Origin: an uncultured Bacteroides sp.
GTDB taxonomy: Bacteria; Bacteroidota; Bacteroidia; Bacteroidales; Bacteroidaceae
DNA length: 42,636 nt
Direction of reading: 5' to 3'
Assembly: GCA_900766195.1 (NCBI GenBank)
Contig: CAAFUN010000161.1
Coordinates: forward strand, 1-42,636
Position 1 is the first letter of the stretch. Each line of letters starts with the position of its first letter. Of the stretch, positions 16,206-24,306 are shown in pieces. Position numbers and translations under genes: made by a program. The notes beneath the pieces are model-generated. The model was not told the DNA's origin and made no database searches. It saw only the letters and a program-made list of their open reading frames with translations.

Positions 16206-17519
16206 ATGGAACTTTCTAAAATATTAAATAATCTGCAAATAGAGCAACTGAACCCGATGCAGGAAGCTACTATTGAGGCCTGTCAATCGGATAAAGACAT
16301 TGTTCTCTTGTCGCCCACCGGTTCAGGCAAAACATTAGCTTTCCTTCTTCCGCTTGTTCAGTCATTGAGTAAATCGACAGACCAAGTGCAGGCTGTCATA
16401 TTGGTTCCCTCGCGAGAATTGGCCATGCAGATCGAAACGGTGTTCAAGAGTATGGGGAGTGACTTTAATATCATAAGTTGTTATGGTGGGCGTCCGGCTA
16501 TGGAAGAACATCGGGCAATGAATAATCTCCATCCTGCTGTAATTGTAGGTACACCGGGGCGAATGAATGATCATTTGTCTAAAGAGAACTTCAGCGTTGA
16601 TGCTGTTAAGGTTTTAATTATCGATGAATTTGACAAATGCCTTGAGTTTGGATTCCAAGACGAGATGTCTGACGTTATCAGTAAGCTTCCTGCTCTGAAG
16701 CGGAGAATATTACTTTCTGCAACAAATGCAGAAGAGATACCTCTTTTTACAGGCCTCAATGAAGTTATAAAGTTAAATTTCTTAAGTCCGGATACCGATT
16801 CCCATCGCTTGGAAGTATTCAAGGTGCTTTCTCCCGAAAAAGATAAATTGGAAACGCTCTATCGTTTATTGTGCTCGTTGGGCAGTGGAATGACTTTGGT
16901 TTTTTGTAATTACAGAGAGAGCGTTGATCGGGTTACAGACTACCTTAGGAGTAAAAAATTCCCTTGTGATTGTTATCATGGAGGGATGGAACAACCCGAT
17001 CGTGAAAGAGCTCTTTATAAGTTTCGAAATGGAAGCTGTCCGGTGTTGATCTCAACAGATCTGGCTGCAAGAGGCTTGGATATACCGGGTATCAATAATA
17101 TAGTTCATTATCATTTGCCGGTTAATGAAGAATCATACATTCATCGTAATGGGCGTACCGCCCGTTGGGAAGAAGAAGGAAAGTCTTTTTTAATACTGCA
17201 CAATGAAGAAGTCCTACCTAAATATGTTGATGATAATATCCCTGTATTCGAGTTTCCCGAGGTATTACCGAAGCCAATGAAACCACTTTGGACTACTTTA
17301 TATATAGGAAAAGGAAAGAAAGATAAGTTGAATAAAATCGATATTGCAGGTTTCTTATATAAGAAAGGTGGGCTAAGTCGCGAGGAAGTAGGACAGGTTG
17401 ATGTGAGAGATCACTATTCTTTCGTTGCAGTGCAAAGATCGAAAGTAAAACAACTGCTTACTTTGATACAAGGAGAGAAAATAAAAGGAATAAAGACACT
17501 TATAGAAGAAGCCCGATAG
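16206..17519 (+). CDS. DEAD-box RNA helicase, DbpA-like, with a DEFD motif II
   Basis: A 437-residue ATP-dependent RNA helicase. N-terminal RecA domain: Q motif LNPMQEATIEA, motif I SPTGSGKTLAF, Ia PSRELAMQ, Ib TPGRMNDHL, motif II IIDEFDKC (D140-D143), motif III LLSATN. C-terminal RecA domain: IV LVFCNYRE, V STDLAARGLDIPG, VI HRNGRTARW. The last 75 residues (LYIGKGKKDKLNKIDIAGFL and the VDVRDHYSFVAV segment) match the DbpA RNA-binding domain, which in E. coli DbpA targets hairpin 92 of 23S rRNA, so a role in large-subunit assembly is likely. Motif II is DEFD rather than DEAD and motif VI is HRNGRTAR rather than HRIGRTGR; both keep the acidic and arginine residues needed for ATP hydrolysis. 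Confidence 0.9.
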   Translation: MELSKILNNLQIEQLNPMQEATIEACQSDKDIVLLSPTGSGKTLAFLLPLVQSLSKSTDQVQAVILVPSRELAMQIETVFKSMGSDFNIISCYGGRPAMEEHRAMNNLHPAVIVGTPGRMNDHLSKENFSVDAVKVLIIDEFDKCLEFGFQDEMSDVISKLPALKRRILLSATNAEEIPLFTGLNEVIKLNFLSPDTDSHRLEVFKVLSPEKDKLETLYRLLCSLGSGMTLVFCNYRESVDRVTDYLRSKKFPCDCYHGGMEQPDRERALYKFRNGSCPVLISTDLAARGLDIPGINNIVHYHLPVNEESYIHRNGRTARWEEEGKSFLILHNEEVLPKYVDDNIPVFEFPEVLPKPMKPLWTTLYIGKGKKDKLNKIDIAGFLYKKGGLSREEVGQVDVRDHYSFVAVQRSKVKQLLTLIQGEKIKGIKTLIEEAR

Positions 17520-17710
17520 TTTATCTTATAATTATGCACAAAAGATGTATTAAATATATCCTTTTATAAGTAATAATTTTATATATCTTTCTTTTTCTAA
17601 TGGAATTAAATCACTGTTATGTATAGGTGACAAAATGACGTATATTAAGTGTATAAACCAATAAAAAGTAAAGTAATAAAGGGGTAAAAAAGGTTTTTCA
17701 TAAGGAATGA

Positions 17711-17741
17711 TTTGTTTTAAAGAAATAAATCAGTAAATTCG
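17711..17741 (+). promoter_or_regulatory. Promoter of the serC-serA operon
   Basis: TTTG at 17711-17714, a 19-bp spacer and TAAATTCG at 17734-17741 (one mismatch to TAnnTTTG). The start site would be near 17748, about 46 nt before the serC ATG. No regulator site could be identified. Confidence 0.55.
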
Positions 17742-17793
17742 CCAAGTCTAATGACTTTAAATTAACGAATTGTATAATCAAAACAAACTTCAA

Positions 17794-18861
17794 ATGAAAA
17801 AGCATAATTTCAATGCGGGACCTTCTATTCTTCCGCGTGAAGTAATTGAGGCAACAGCTAAAGCTATTCTGGATTTTAATGGTTCTGGTCTTTCTTTAAT
17901 GGAAATCAGCCATCGTTCCAAAGATTTTCAGTCTGTTATAGATGAGGCTGAGGCGCTGTTTAAAGAATTACTTCATATTCCCGACGGTTATTCAGTATTA
18001 TTCTTGGGTGGAGGTGCCAGTCTGGAGTTCTGTATGATACCGTATAATTTTCTTGAAAAGAAGGCGGCTTATCTGAATACAGGTACGTGGGCAAAAAAAG
18101 CAATGAAAGAAGCTAAAGGATTTGGAGAAGTTGTGGAAGTGGCATCTTCGGCAGATGCTAATTTCAATTTTATTCCCAAAGATTATTCTGTTCCTTCTGA
18201 TGTGGACTATTTCCATATTACAACAAACAACACTATTTTCGGTACGGAGTTAAAAAGTGATTTGAATGTGAATGTACCGGTAGTGGCAGATATGTCTTCT
18301 GATATATTCTCTCGTCCTATTGACGTCTCTAAATATATATGTATATACGGTGGTGCACAAAAGAATTTGGCTCCTGCCGGTCTGACTTTTGTCATTGTAA
18401 AAAATGAGGCTCTGGGCAAGGTATCACGTTATATACCTACCATGCTCAATTATCAGACTCATATAGATAACGGTTCCATGTTTAATACTCCTCCAGTTGT
18501 TCCTATTTATGCTGCAATGCAGACTCTCCGTTGGTTGAAGGCTCAGGGTGGTGTGGAAGCAATGGAACGCCGTGCTATTGAAAAAGCTGACATGTTATAT
18601 GCTGAAATTGATCGCAATAAACTATTTGTAGGAACGGCTGCTAAAGAAGACCGCTCTCGTATGAATATTTGTTTCGTGATGGCTCCGCAATATAAAGATC
18701 TGGAAGCTGACTTCTTGAAATTTGCGACAGACAAAGGTATGGTTGGAATTAAAGGACATCGTTCTGTTGGTGGATTCCGTGCTTCTTGCTATAATGCATT
18801 ACCAAAAGAGAGTGTACAGGCTTTAATAGACTGTATGCGTGAATTTGAAAAACTTCATTAA
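17794..18861 (+). CDS. serC: Phosphoserine aminotransferase
   Basis: A 355-residue class V PLP-dependent aminotransferase that converts 3-phosphohydroxypyruvate and glutamate to phosphoserine and 2-oxoglutarate, the second step of serine synthesis; it can also act in pyridoxal phosphate synthesis. The start HNFNAGPSILP is the SerC signature, LFLGGGASLEF binds the cofactor phosphate, and K190 in YGGAQKNLAPAG is the Schiff-base lysine. The C-terminal region GIKGHRSVGGFRASCYNAL binds the substrate phosphate. Start chosen at 17794 (MKKHNFNAGPS); an in-frame codon at 17770 would add eight residues not found in the family. serA follows after a 103-bp spacer containing a long hairpin. Confidence 0.97.
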   Translation: MKKHNFNAGPSILPREVIEATAKAILDFNGSGLSLMEISHRSKDFQSVIDEAEALFKELLHIPDGYSVLFLGGGASLEFCMIPYNFLEKKAAYLNTGTWAKKAMKEAKGFGEVVEVASSADANFNFIPKDYSVPSDVDYFHITTNNTIFGTELKSDLNVNVPVVADMSSDIFSRPIDVSKYICIYGGAQKNLAPAGLTFVIVKNEALGKVSRYIPTMLNYQTHIDNGSMFNTPPVVPIYAAMQTLRWLKAQGGVEAMERRAIEKADMLYAEIDRNKLFVGTAAKEDRSRMNICFVMAPQYKDLEADFLKFATDKGMVGIKGHRSVGGFRASCYNALPKESVQALIDCMREFEKLH

Positions 18862-18870
18862 CTTTAATAC

Positions 18871-18941
18871 ACCACGAATAGTACTGATTCTCACAGATTA
18901 CTTCTTTAATGAAATCTGTGAGAATCGGTGTTATTTGCGGT
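18871..18941 (+). repeat. 29-bp intercistronic hairpin between serC and serA
   Basis: Arms 18871-18899 and 18913-18941 are inverted copies over 29 bp with five differences, all transitions; four give G-U pairs in plus-strand RNA, leaving a single A-C mismatch. The inner 14 bp are perfect and the loop is 13 nt. No T-run follows, so it is more likely an RNA-processing or stability element, or an extragenic palindrome family member, than a terminator. It sits 9 bp after the serC stop and 23 bp before the serA start. Confidence 0.75.
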
Positions 18942-18964
18942 GCAATTCTTAATAATATAATATT

Positions 18965-19885
18965 ATGAAAGTATTAGTTGCAACAGACAAACCGTTTGCT
19001 AAAGTTGCTGTGGATGGTATTCGCAAGGAAATAGAAGCAGCAGGGTATGAACTTTCGTTGTTGGAGAAATACAGCTCTAAATCTCAACTGCTTGATGCTA
19101 TTAAAGATGCTAATGCAGTTATTATCCGTAGCGACATTATTGATGCCGAAGTATTGGAGGCTGCTAAAGCTTTGAAAATCGTAGTACGTGCCGGTGCAGG
19201 ATATGACAATGTAGATTTGGATGCCGCAAGCGCTCATGGAGTATGTGTAATGAACACTCCCGGACAGAATTCAAATGCTGTAGCAGAACTTGCTTTCGGC
19301 ATGATGGTAATGGCTGTACGCAATTTTTATAATGGAACTTCCGGTACAGAGCTAAAAGGTAAGAAAATAGGTATACACGCTTATGGAAATGTTGGCCGCA
19401 ATGTAGCCCGCATTGCAAAAGGATTTGATATGGAGGTTTATGCTTTTGATGCTTTCTGTCCGAAAGAAGTAATTGAGAAGGATGGGGTAGTAGCTCTTTC
19501 TTCTGCAGAAGAATTATATAGTACTTGTAATGTAGTCTCCCTTCATATTCCTGCAACTGCTGAAACCAAAAAATCTATCAATTACAATTTGGTAAGCAAG
19601 ATGCCTAAAGGAGGTCTATTGGTAAACACTGCTCGAAAAGAAGTGATCAATGAAGCAGAATTAATCAAATTGATGGAAGAGCGTACAGATTTGAAATACA
19701 TAACTGACATTATGCCTGTCGCTAATGAGGAGTTCGTAGCAAAGTTTACCGGACGTTATTTCTCTACTCCTAAAAAAATGGGTGCTCAGACTGCAGAAGC
19801 AAACATTAATGCAGGTATTGCTGCTGCCAAGCAGATCGTTGCCTTTTTTAAAGACGGTAGTGAAAAATTCCGCGTGAATAAATGA
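18965..19885 (+). CDS. serA: D-3-phosphoglycerate dehydrogenase, short type III form
   Basis: A 306-residue NAD-dependent dehydrogenase for the first step of serine synthesis (3-phosphoglycerate to 3-phosphohydroxypyruvate). The nucleotide-binding motif is IHAYGNVGRNVARIAKGFDM, with alanine in the first glycine position. The substrate arginine is in NTARKEVINE. The C-terminal ACT serine-sensing domain of long SerA proteins is absent, so serine feedback inhibition through that domain is not expected. The usual catalytic histidine of the TPH motif is lysine (STPKKMGAQT, K270). Both traits are those of type III PGDH known from Bacteroides and Entamoeba histolytica. It overlaps the next gene by ATGA and follows serC, so serC, serA and the small membrane gene form a unit. 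Confidence 0.93.
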   Translation: MKVLVATDKPFAKVAVDGIRKEIEAAGYELSLLEKYSSKSQLLDAIKDANAVIIRSDIIDAEVLEAAKALKIVVRAGAGYDNVDLDAASAHGVCVMNTPGQNSNAVAELAFGMMVMAVRNFYNGTSGTELKGKKIGIHAYGNVGRNVARIAKGFDMEVYAFDAFCPKEVIEKDGVVALSSAEELYSTCNVVSLHIPATAETKKSINYNLVSKMPKGGLLVNTARKEVINEAELIKLMEERTDLKYITDIMPVANEEFVAKFTGRYFSTPKKMGAQTAEANINAGIAAAKQIVAFFKDGSEKFRVNK

Positions 19886-20064
19886 GAAAAGTTACTATAG
19901 GTAGAATATTGATAGTTATATCACTGCTTTTACAAAGTATATACTTATTTGGAGCTCAAAACTTTTCTGATAATACTATCAGGATTGCCCGAATATCTGC
20001 ATTAATTTCCATAATTGTAGGAGTAGCATTACTTGTCTATGCTTATTTACTTAAAAAGAACTAA
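19882..20064 (+). CDS. 60-residue two-helix membrane protein, translationally coupled to serA
   Basis: Starts inside the serA stop (ATGA overlap at 19882-19885), which signals translational coupling. The protein has two hydrophobic segments: about residues 6-24 (TIGRILIVISLLLQSIYLFG) and about 36-56 (ALISIIVGVALLVYAYLL), joined by a short loop with a few charged residues and ending in KKN. Both ends probably face the cytoplasm. I do not recognise the family. Its place between serA and the DUF1015 gene, with a tight overlap, argues that it is real; a link to serine transport or to membrane anchoring of SerA is only a guess. Confidence 0.7.
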   Translation: MRKVTIGRILIVISLLLQSIYLFGAQNFSDNTIRIARISALISIIVGVALLVYAYLLKKN

Positions 20065-20112
20065 ACAGATTTATACAAAAAATATTCAGCCTTGGTATAA
20101 CTTTTCATATTA

Positions 20113-20120
20113 TACTTTTG
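20113..20120 (+). promoter_or_regulatory. -7 box of the DUF1015 gene
   Basis: TACTTTTG, an exact TAnnTTTG box, with TTG at 20092-20094 18 bp upstream as a partial -33 box. It allows expression separate from the serC-serA unit. Confidence 0.5.
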
Positions 20121-20152
20121 TTATTATCGATAAATAATTATATTAACTTTAT

Positions 20153-21400
20153 ATGGCAACAATAAAACCTTTTAGAGGGGTACGTCCACCACAGCATTTG
20201 GTGGAAGAGGTTGCTTCACGTCCGTACGATGTTTTGAACTCTGAGGAAGCTCGTGAAGAAGCTAAAGGAAATGAGAAATCTTTGTATCATATTATCAAAC
20301 CCGAAATAGATTTTCCGGTAGGTACAGATGAGCATGAACCACAAATTTATGCCAAAGCAGCAGATAATTTTCAACTGTTTCAGGAAAAAGGCTGGTTATT
20401 GCAAGACGATAAGGAAAACTACTATATCTATGCACAAACCATGAATGGTAAAACGCAATATGGACTTGTAGTAGGAGCTTATGTGCCTGATTATATGAAC
20501 GGTGTGATCAAGAAACATGAATTGACTCGTCGTGACAAGGAAGAAGATCGTATGAAACATGTTCGTGTGAATAATGCTAATATTGAACCTGTCTTTTTTG
20601 CTTATCCGGACAATTCGGTTTTGGATGAGATTATAGTTCGTTATACTAATCAAAAGCCAATTTATGATTTTATCGCCTCTGGTGATGGATTCGGTCATAA
20701 ATTTTGGATTATTGATCGTCAAGATGATATTGATAGCATAACCAAACAATTTGCAGAAATGCCTGCATTGTATATTGCAGATGGACACCACCGTAGTGCA
20801 GCAGCTGCATTGGTTGGAGCAGAGAAGGCAAAGCAAAATCCTCATCATAATGGTACAGAAGAGTATAATTACTTTATGGCTGTTTGTTTCCCTGCTAATC
20901 AGTTAACTATCATTGATTACAACCGTGTTGTAAAAGATTTGAATGGGCTTACACCAACAGAATTTCTTGAAGCTTTAAAGAAGAACTTTACGGTTGAGGA
21001 AAAAGGAAAGAGTATATATAAGCCTTCAAAGTTACACAACTTCTCTCTTTATCTAGATGGAAAATGGTATAGTTTAACTGCCAAGCCAGGCACTTTTAAT
21101 GATAATGATCCGATAGGGGTACTAGATGTTACTATTTCTTCCAATTTAATATTGGATGAGATTTTGAACATTAAAGACCTTCGTTCCGATAAACGTATTG
21201 ATTTTGTTGGCGGCATCCGTGGTTTGGATGAATTAAGTAAAAGGGTGGATAGTGGTGAAATGAAGATGGCATTGGCCCTTTATCCTGTTAGCATGAAACA
21301 ATTAATGGATATTGCAGATACAGGGAATATCATGCCTCCGAAAACAACTTGGTTTGAACCTAAGCTACGTTCCGGACTAGTAATTCACAAACTAGATTAA
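20153..21400 (+). CDS. DUF1015 family protein
   Basis: A 415-residue cytoplasmic protein of the DUF1015 family, about normal length. Visible family marks are IKPFRGVRPP at the N-terminus, VASRPYDVLNSEEA, and the histidine cluster YIADGHHRSAAAAL in the middle, which looks like a nucleophile or metal site. The family is widespread next to serine or phosphoglycerate dehydrogenase genes in Bacteroidetes and Firmicutes; the molecular function is not established, although kinase-like roles on serine have been reported for some archaeal relatives of similar genomic context. Here it follows serC, serA and the small membrane gene, 88 bp after the latter, with its own -7 box, so a link to serine metabolism is reasonable but inferred. 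Confidence 0.85.
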   Translation: MATIKPFRGVRPPQHLVEEVASRPYDVLNSEEAREEAKGNEKSLYHIIKPEIDFPVGTDEHEPQIYAKAADNFQLFQEKGWLLQDDKENYYIYAQTMNGKTQYGLVVGAYVPDYMNGVIKKHELTRRDKEEDRMKHVRVNNANIEPVFFAYPDNSVLDEIIVRYTNQKPIYDFIASGDGFGHKFWIIDRQDDIDSITKQFAEMPALYIADGHHRSAAAALVGAEKAKQNPHHNGTEEYNYFMAVCFPANQLTIIDYNRVVKDLNGLTPTEFLEALKKNFTVEEKGKSIYKPSKLHNFSLYLDGKWYSLTAKPGTFNDNDPIGVLDVTISSNLILDEILNIKDLRSDKRIDFVGGIRGLDELSKRVDSGEMKMALALYPVSMKQLMDIADTGNIMPPKTTWFEPKLRSGLVIHKLD

Positions 21401-21604
21401 TTTGACGAATTAAACATGTTCACATAGTAAACGGGCTTGAATTTATACTTCATTTCATCTCTGAAAATTACTTTCTTATAAAGTATTGAAAGATAATGGT
21501 ATCTAAATTCAATTTGCTTATTTGCTGATATATAATTTTTTATGAGCACTAATGCTACTTGATACTATTTGAACTATATTCTCACTTAAGTCTTAAGACA
21601 ATAG

Positions 21605-21646
21605 TTCGGACAGGCGGGTAAGGAAATTATTACCCGTCTGTCCGAA
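21605..21646 (+). terminator. 17-bp hairpin downstream of the DUF1015 gene, possible terminator
   Basis: Arms 21605-21621 and 21630-21646 pair over all 17 positions (one G-U) around an 8-nt loop. There is no T-run after it, so it may instead be a structured RNA. It is 205 bp after the DUF1015 stop. Confidence 0.5.
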
Positions 21647-21992
21647 TTCTCTAAAGACGCATCTTTTCATTCTGTATTCATTTCCAATTCCTTATACTCT
21701 ATATCAGAGCACCGATTATCAAAGAAACATTTTAAAAAGTGACGATCATACACTGTCTCAGAAAGAGTAACGAAAATGAGCTCTGATGACAAGTTCCCAA
21801 GACTAGTATGCGGAAAGGACATTTCATCGGAAATATTAAGCTCATGAGGATTGTCAAAAGGTAATGTCTAATTAAAGACATTTTCTTTATTGAAGTGATC
21901 TTTGTAATATATGCTATTTTGCATATTTTAGGAATTAGAATAAAGTTGTGAGTATACAAAAATAGATTTGCGTAAACTCTAATTGTTTTTAA

Positions 21993-22024
21993 TTTGCATA
22001 AGTTCAGCAAATTGTTTACATTTG
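21993..22024 (+). promoter_or_regulatory. Promoter of the UDP-glucuronate decarboxylase gene
   Basis: TTTG at 21993-21996, a 20-bp spacer and TACATTTG at 22017-22024: a full match to the Bacteroidetes consensus, 57 bp before the ATG. Confidence 0.75.
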
Positions 22025-22081
22025 CCCTCAATATAAACAACGCAAGATAATGTTTGCCTTGACACATTCAAAAAAGCTTAA

Positions 22082-23020
22082 ATGAAAAAAATATTGGTTA
22101 GTGGAGGTGCAGGATTTATAGGATCTAATTTATGTACTAGATTAATAAAAGAGGGTCATCATGTTATTTGCTTGGACAATTTGTTCACTGGAACCAAAGA
22201 TAATATAGCTCATTTGGCAGACAAACCTAATTTTAGATTTATAGAACATGATGTAGAACATCCATATCACATAGATGAACTTGATGAAATCTATAATTTA
22301 GCTTGTCCGGCATCGCCTATTCACTATCGATATGATGCGATAAAGACAATAAAGACATCTGTGCTTGGTGCTATTAATATGCTCAGTTTGGCAATGGAGA
22401 CTAATGCTAAAATATTGCAAGCTTCTACTAGCGAAATATACGGAGATCCGATTGTTCATCCGCAGATTGAGAGTTATTGGGGAAATGTTAATCCAATTGG
22501 ATTTCGTTCCTGTTATGATGAAAGCAAACGTTGTGCTGAGACCTTATTTATGGATTATCATCGCCAAAATAAAGTTAGAATAAAAATTATTCGCATATTC
22601 AACACATATGGACCTCGAATGTTGCCAAATGACGGAAGAGTTGTTTCTAATTTTGTTATTCAAGCATTGAATAATGAGGATATAACGATATACGGAGATG
22701 GTAGCCAATCACGTAGTTTTCAATATGTTGATGATTTGATTGAAGGGATGGTGAAGATGATGAATACGGATGATAGCATTATAGGTCCTGTCAACTTAGG
22801 TAATCCGCATGAATTAACAATTTTAGAGTTGGCAGAGAAAATAATTAGAATTTCAGGCTCAAAATCAAAAATTGTGTTTAAAGAACTTCCTAATGATGAT
22901 CCTAGACAGCGTCAACCTGACATTAGCTTAGCAAATAAACAACTAGAATGGCAACCAACAATTGAGCTTAACGAGGGACTGCAATATATGATTGATTATT
23001 TTAAAAACGGGCTTTCATAA
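22082..23020 (+). CDS. UDP-glucuronate decarboxylase (UDP-xylose synthase) type SDR epimerase
   Basis: A 312-residue extended short-chain dehydrogenase. The NAD motif is GGAGFIGSNLC at residues 8-18; the catalytic set is T/S in ASTSEIYGDP and the YxxxK in SCYDESKRCAE. ACPASPIHY, NTYGPRMLPNDGRVVSNF and YGDGSQSRSFQYVDDLIEG are characteristic of the UXS/UDP-glucuronate decarboxylase group, which makes UDP-xylose from UDP-glucuronate. No UDP-glucose dehydrogenase is nearby to supply substrate, so that gene must lie elsewhere. Its product would feed xylose or arabinose into capsule or lipopolysaccharide. The gene has a strong promoter of its own, and a receiver-kinase gene follows after 55 bp on the same strand, possibly in one transcript. 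Confidence 0.88.
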   Translation: MKKILVSGGAGFIGSNLCTRLIKEGHHVICLDNLFTGTKDNIAHLADKPNFRFIEHDVEHPYHIDELDEIYNLACPASPIHYRYDAIKTIKTSVLGAINMLSLAMETNAKILQASTSEIYGDPIVHPQIESYWGNVNPIGFRSCYDESKRCAETLFMDYHRQNKVRIKIIRIFNTYGPRMLPNDGRVVSNFVIQALNNEDITIYGDGSQSRSFQYVDDLIEGMVKMMNTDDSIIGPVNLGNPHELTILELAEKIIRISGSKSKIVFKELPNDDPRQRQPDISLANKQLEWQPTIELNEGLQYMIDYFKNGLS

Positions 23021-23075
23021 GTTGCGAATTGTTTTTTATAAAATAATAGAATAATACGAAAACAAGTATACAAAG

Positions 23076-24203
23076 ATGAATATGGAAATAAATCCTTCTG
23101 AGTACAAAATTCTGATAGTTGACGATGTCATATCCAACGTGTTGCTATTGAAAGTACTTTTGACTAACGAGAAATTTGCTATAGTTACTGCTAGCAATGG
23201 AGGTCAAGCTTTGGAGCAAGTAGAAAAAGAAAATCCTGATTTGATCTTGCTGGATGTTATGATGCCAGATATGAGTGGCTTTGAAGTAGCTCAGCAACTA
23301 AAGTCCAATACAAAGACTGCCGAAATTCCAATCATCTTTTTGACCGCATTGAATAGTACCACTGATATAGTGAAAGGATTTCAGGTTGGAGGCAATGACT
23401 TTATTTCGAAGCCATTCAATAAAGAAGAACTTATAATTCGTGTCACGCATCAGATTTCTCTCGTAGCTGCCAAACGTGTCATTGTACGTAAAACTCAAGA
23501 GCTTGAACGTACCATAGTGGCTCGTGATAGACTATATTCCGTTATTGCCCACGATCTTCGTTCGCCTATTGGATTCATTAAAATGGTACTGAATATGCTA
23601 ATTCTGAATCTGCCTGAAGAAAAAATAGGCAGAGAGATGTCTGATTTACTAACGACAGCCAATCAAACTACAGAAGATGTCTTTGCTTTACTTGATAATT
23701 TACTGAAATGGACAAAGAGCCAGATTGGTAAATTAAATGTAGTTTATCAAGATATTGACATTGTAGAAGTTGTTGATGGAGTAGTTGAGATATACAATAT
23801 GATAGCGCGAGTGAAGAAGATTAAGATTCGTGAAGAAAAGCCTTCTAGTCTTGCTGTTCTGGGGGATATTGACATGGTGAAGACTATTGTTAGAAACCTA
23901 TTAAGCAATGCCATTAAATTTAGTAATGAAGATTCTGAAATACTTGTTAAGTTAGAAGAGAAAGAAGGAATGGCAGTGATTAATGTACAAGATCATGGAT
24001 GCGGTATGGATGAAGAAAGCCAAAAGAAATTGCTTCATACAGATACTCATTTTAGTACTTTTGGTACTAACAATGAAGAAGGGTCTGGCTTAGGATTATT
24101 GCTTTGTCAAGACTTTATACAGAAAAATGGAGGTAAGCTTTGGTTTACATCTACTAAGGGAGAAGGATCAACTTTTAGCTTTTCAATTCCATTAAAGAAA
24201 TAG
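23076..24203 (+). CDS. Response-regulator receiver fused to a histidine kinase (Rec-HisKA-HATPase)
   Basis: A 375-residue cytoplasmic protein with an N-terminal receiver domain (about 10-128): acidic pair D16/D17, acceptor D60 in LILLDVMMP, T90 and K112 in FISKPF. A coiled linker leads to HisKA with H159 in VIAHDLRSP, then HATPase_c with NLLSNAIKFS, DHGCGMDEES and GSGLGLLLC, ending in GSTFSFSIPL. There is no membrane or PAS sensor, so its input is phosphorylation of its own receiver by another kinase, and its output is autophosphorylation of H159: a relay or integrator rather than a primary sensor. The partner is not in the neighbourhood, though the multi-PAS hybrid kinase elsewhere in the window is one candidate type. 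It lies 55 bp after the sugar-nucleotide gene and before a bidirectional terminator. Confidence 0.9.
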   Translation: MNMEINPSEYKILIVDDVISNVLLLKVLLTNEKFAIVTASNGGQALEQVEKENPDLILLDVMMPDMSGFEVAQQLKSNTKTAEIPIIFLTALNSTTDIVKGFQVGGNDFISKPFNKEELIIRVTHQISLVAAKRVIVRKTQELERTIVARDRLYSVIAHDLRSPIGFIKMVLNMLILNLPEEKIGREMSDLLTTANQTTEDVFALLDNLLKWTKSQIGKLNVVYQDIDIVEVVDGVVEIYNMIARVKKIKIREEKPSSLAVLGDIDMVKTIVRNLLSNAIKFSNEDSEILVKLEEKEGMAVINVQDHGCGMDEESQKKLLHTDTHFSTFGTNNEEGSGLGLLLCQDFIQKNGGKLWFTSTKGEGSTFSFSIPLKK

Positions 24204-24243
24204 TATTACTTTTGCGTGAGACTTAAAAAAAACGTAAAATAGG

Positions 24244-24286
24244 AATTACCCTCATTACAGAAATAGTGTAATGAGGGTAATTTTAT
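24244..24286. terminator. Bidirectional terminator between the receiver-kinase and RmlD-like genes
   Basis: A perfect 15-bp stem (24244-24258 with 24268-24282) and a 9-nt loop, followed by TTTT on the plus strand. It separates convergent genes. Confidence 0.8.
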
Positions 24287-24306
24287 TAAAAGCAAATTCA
24301 ATATTC

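Larger units (their letters stand above)
21401..22081. other. 681-bp gap with a strong hairpin, a promoter and possible gene debris
   Basis: AT-rich stretch between the DUF1015 gene and the sugar-nucleotide gene. It holds the 17-bp hairpin at 21605-21646, the promoter at 21993-22024, and a 66-codon minus-strand open frame without start (21867-21667) that reads like protein (ISDEMSFPHTSLGNLSSE) and ends in a stop. The last may be the tail of a lost gene. Confidence 0.5.

Noticed and set aside
18871..18941. Rho-independent terminator after serC
   Set aside because: Strong stem but no T-run, and serA follows at once without a promoter box, so termination there would cut off serA.
19164..19556. 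130-codon frame antisense to serA
   Set aside because: Histidine/leucine-rich mirror of serA codons; no independent support.
20396..20848. 150-codon frame antisense to the DUF1015 gene
   Set aside because: Lies wholly within a well-supported gene and has no family features; a shadow frame.
21732..22067. 111-codon minus-strand frame upstream of the UDP-glucuronate decarboxylase gene
   Set aside because: Leucine/isoleucine/phenylalanine-rich with no recognisable motif and runs through the plus-strand promoter; another minus frame in the same place looks more protein-like.
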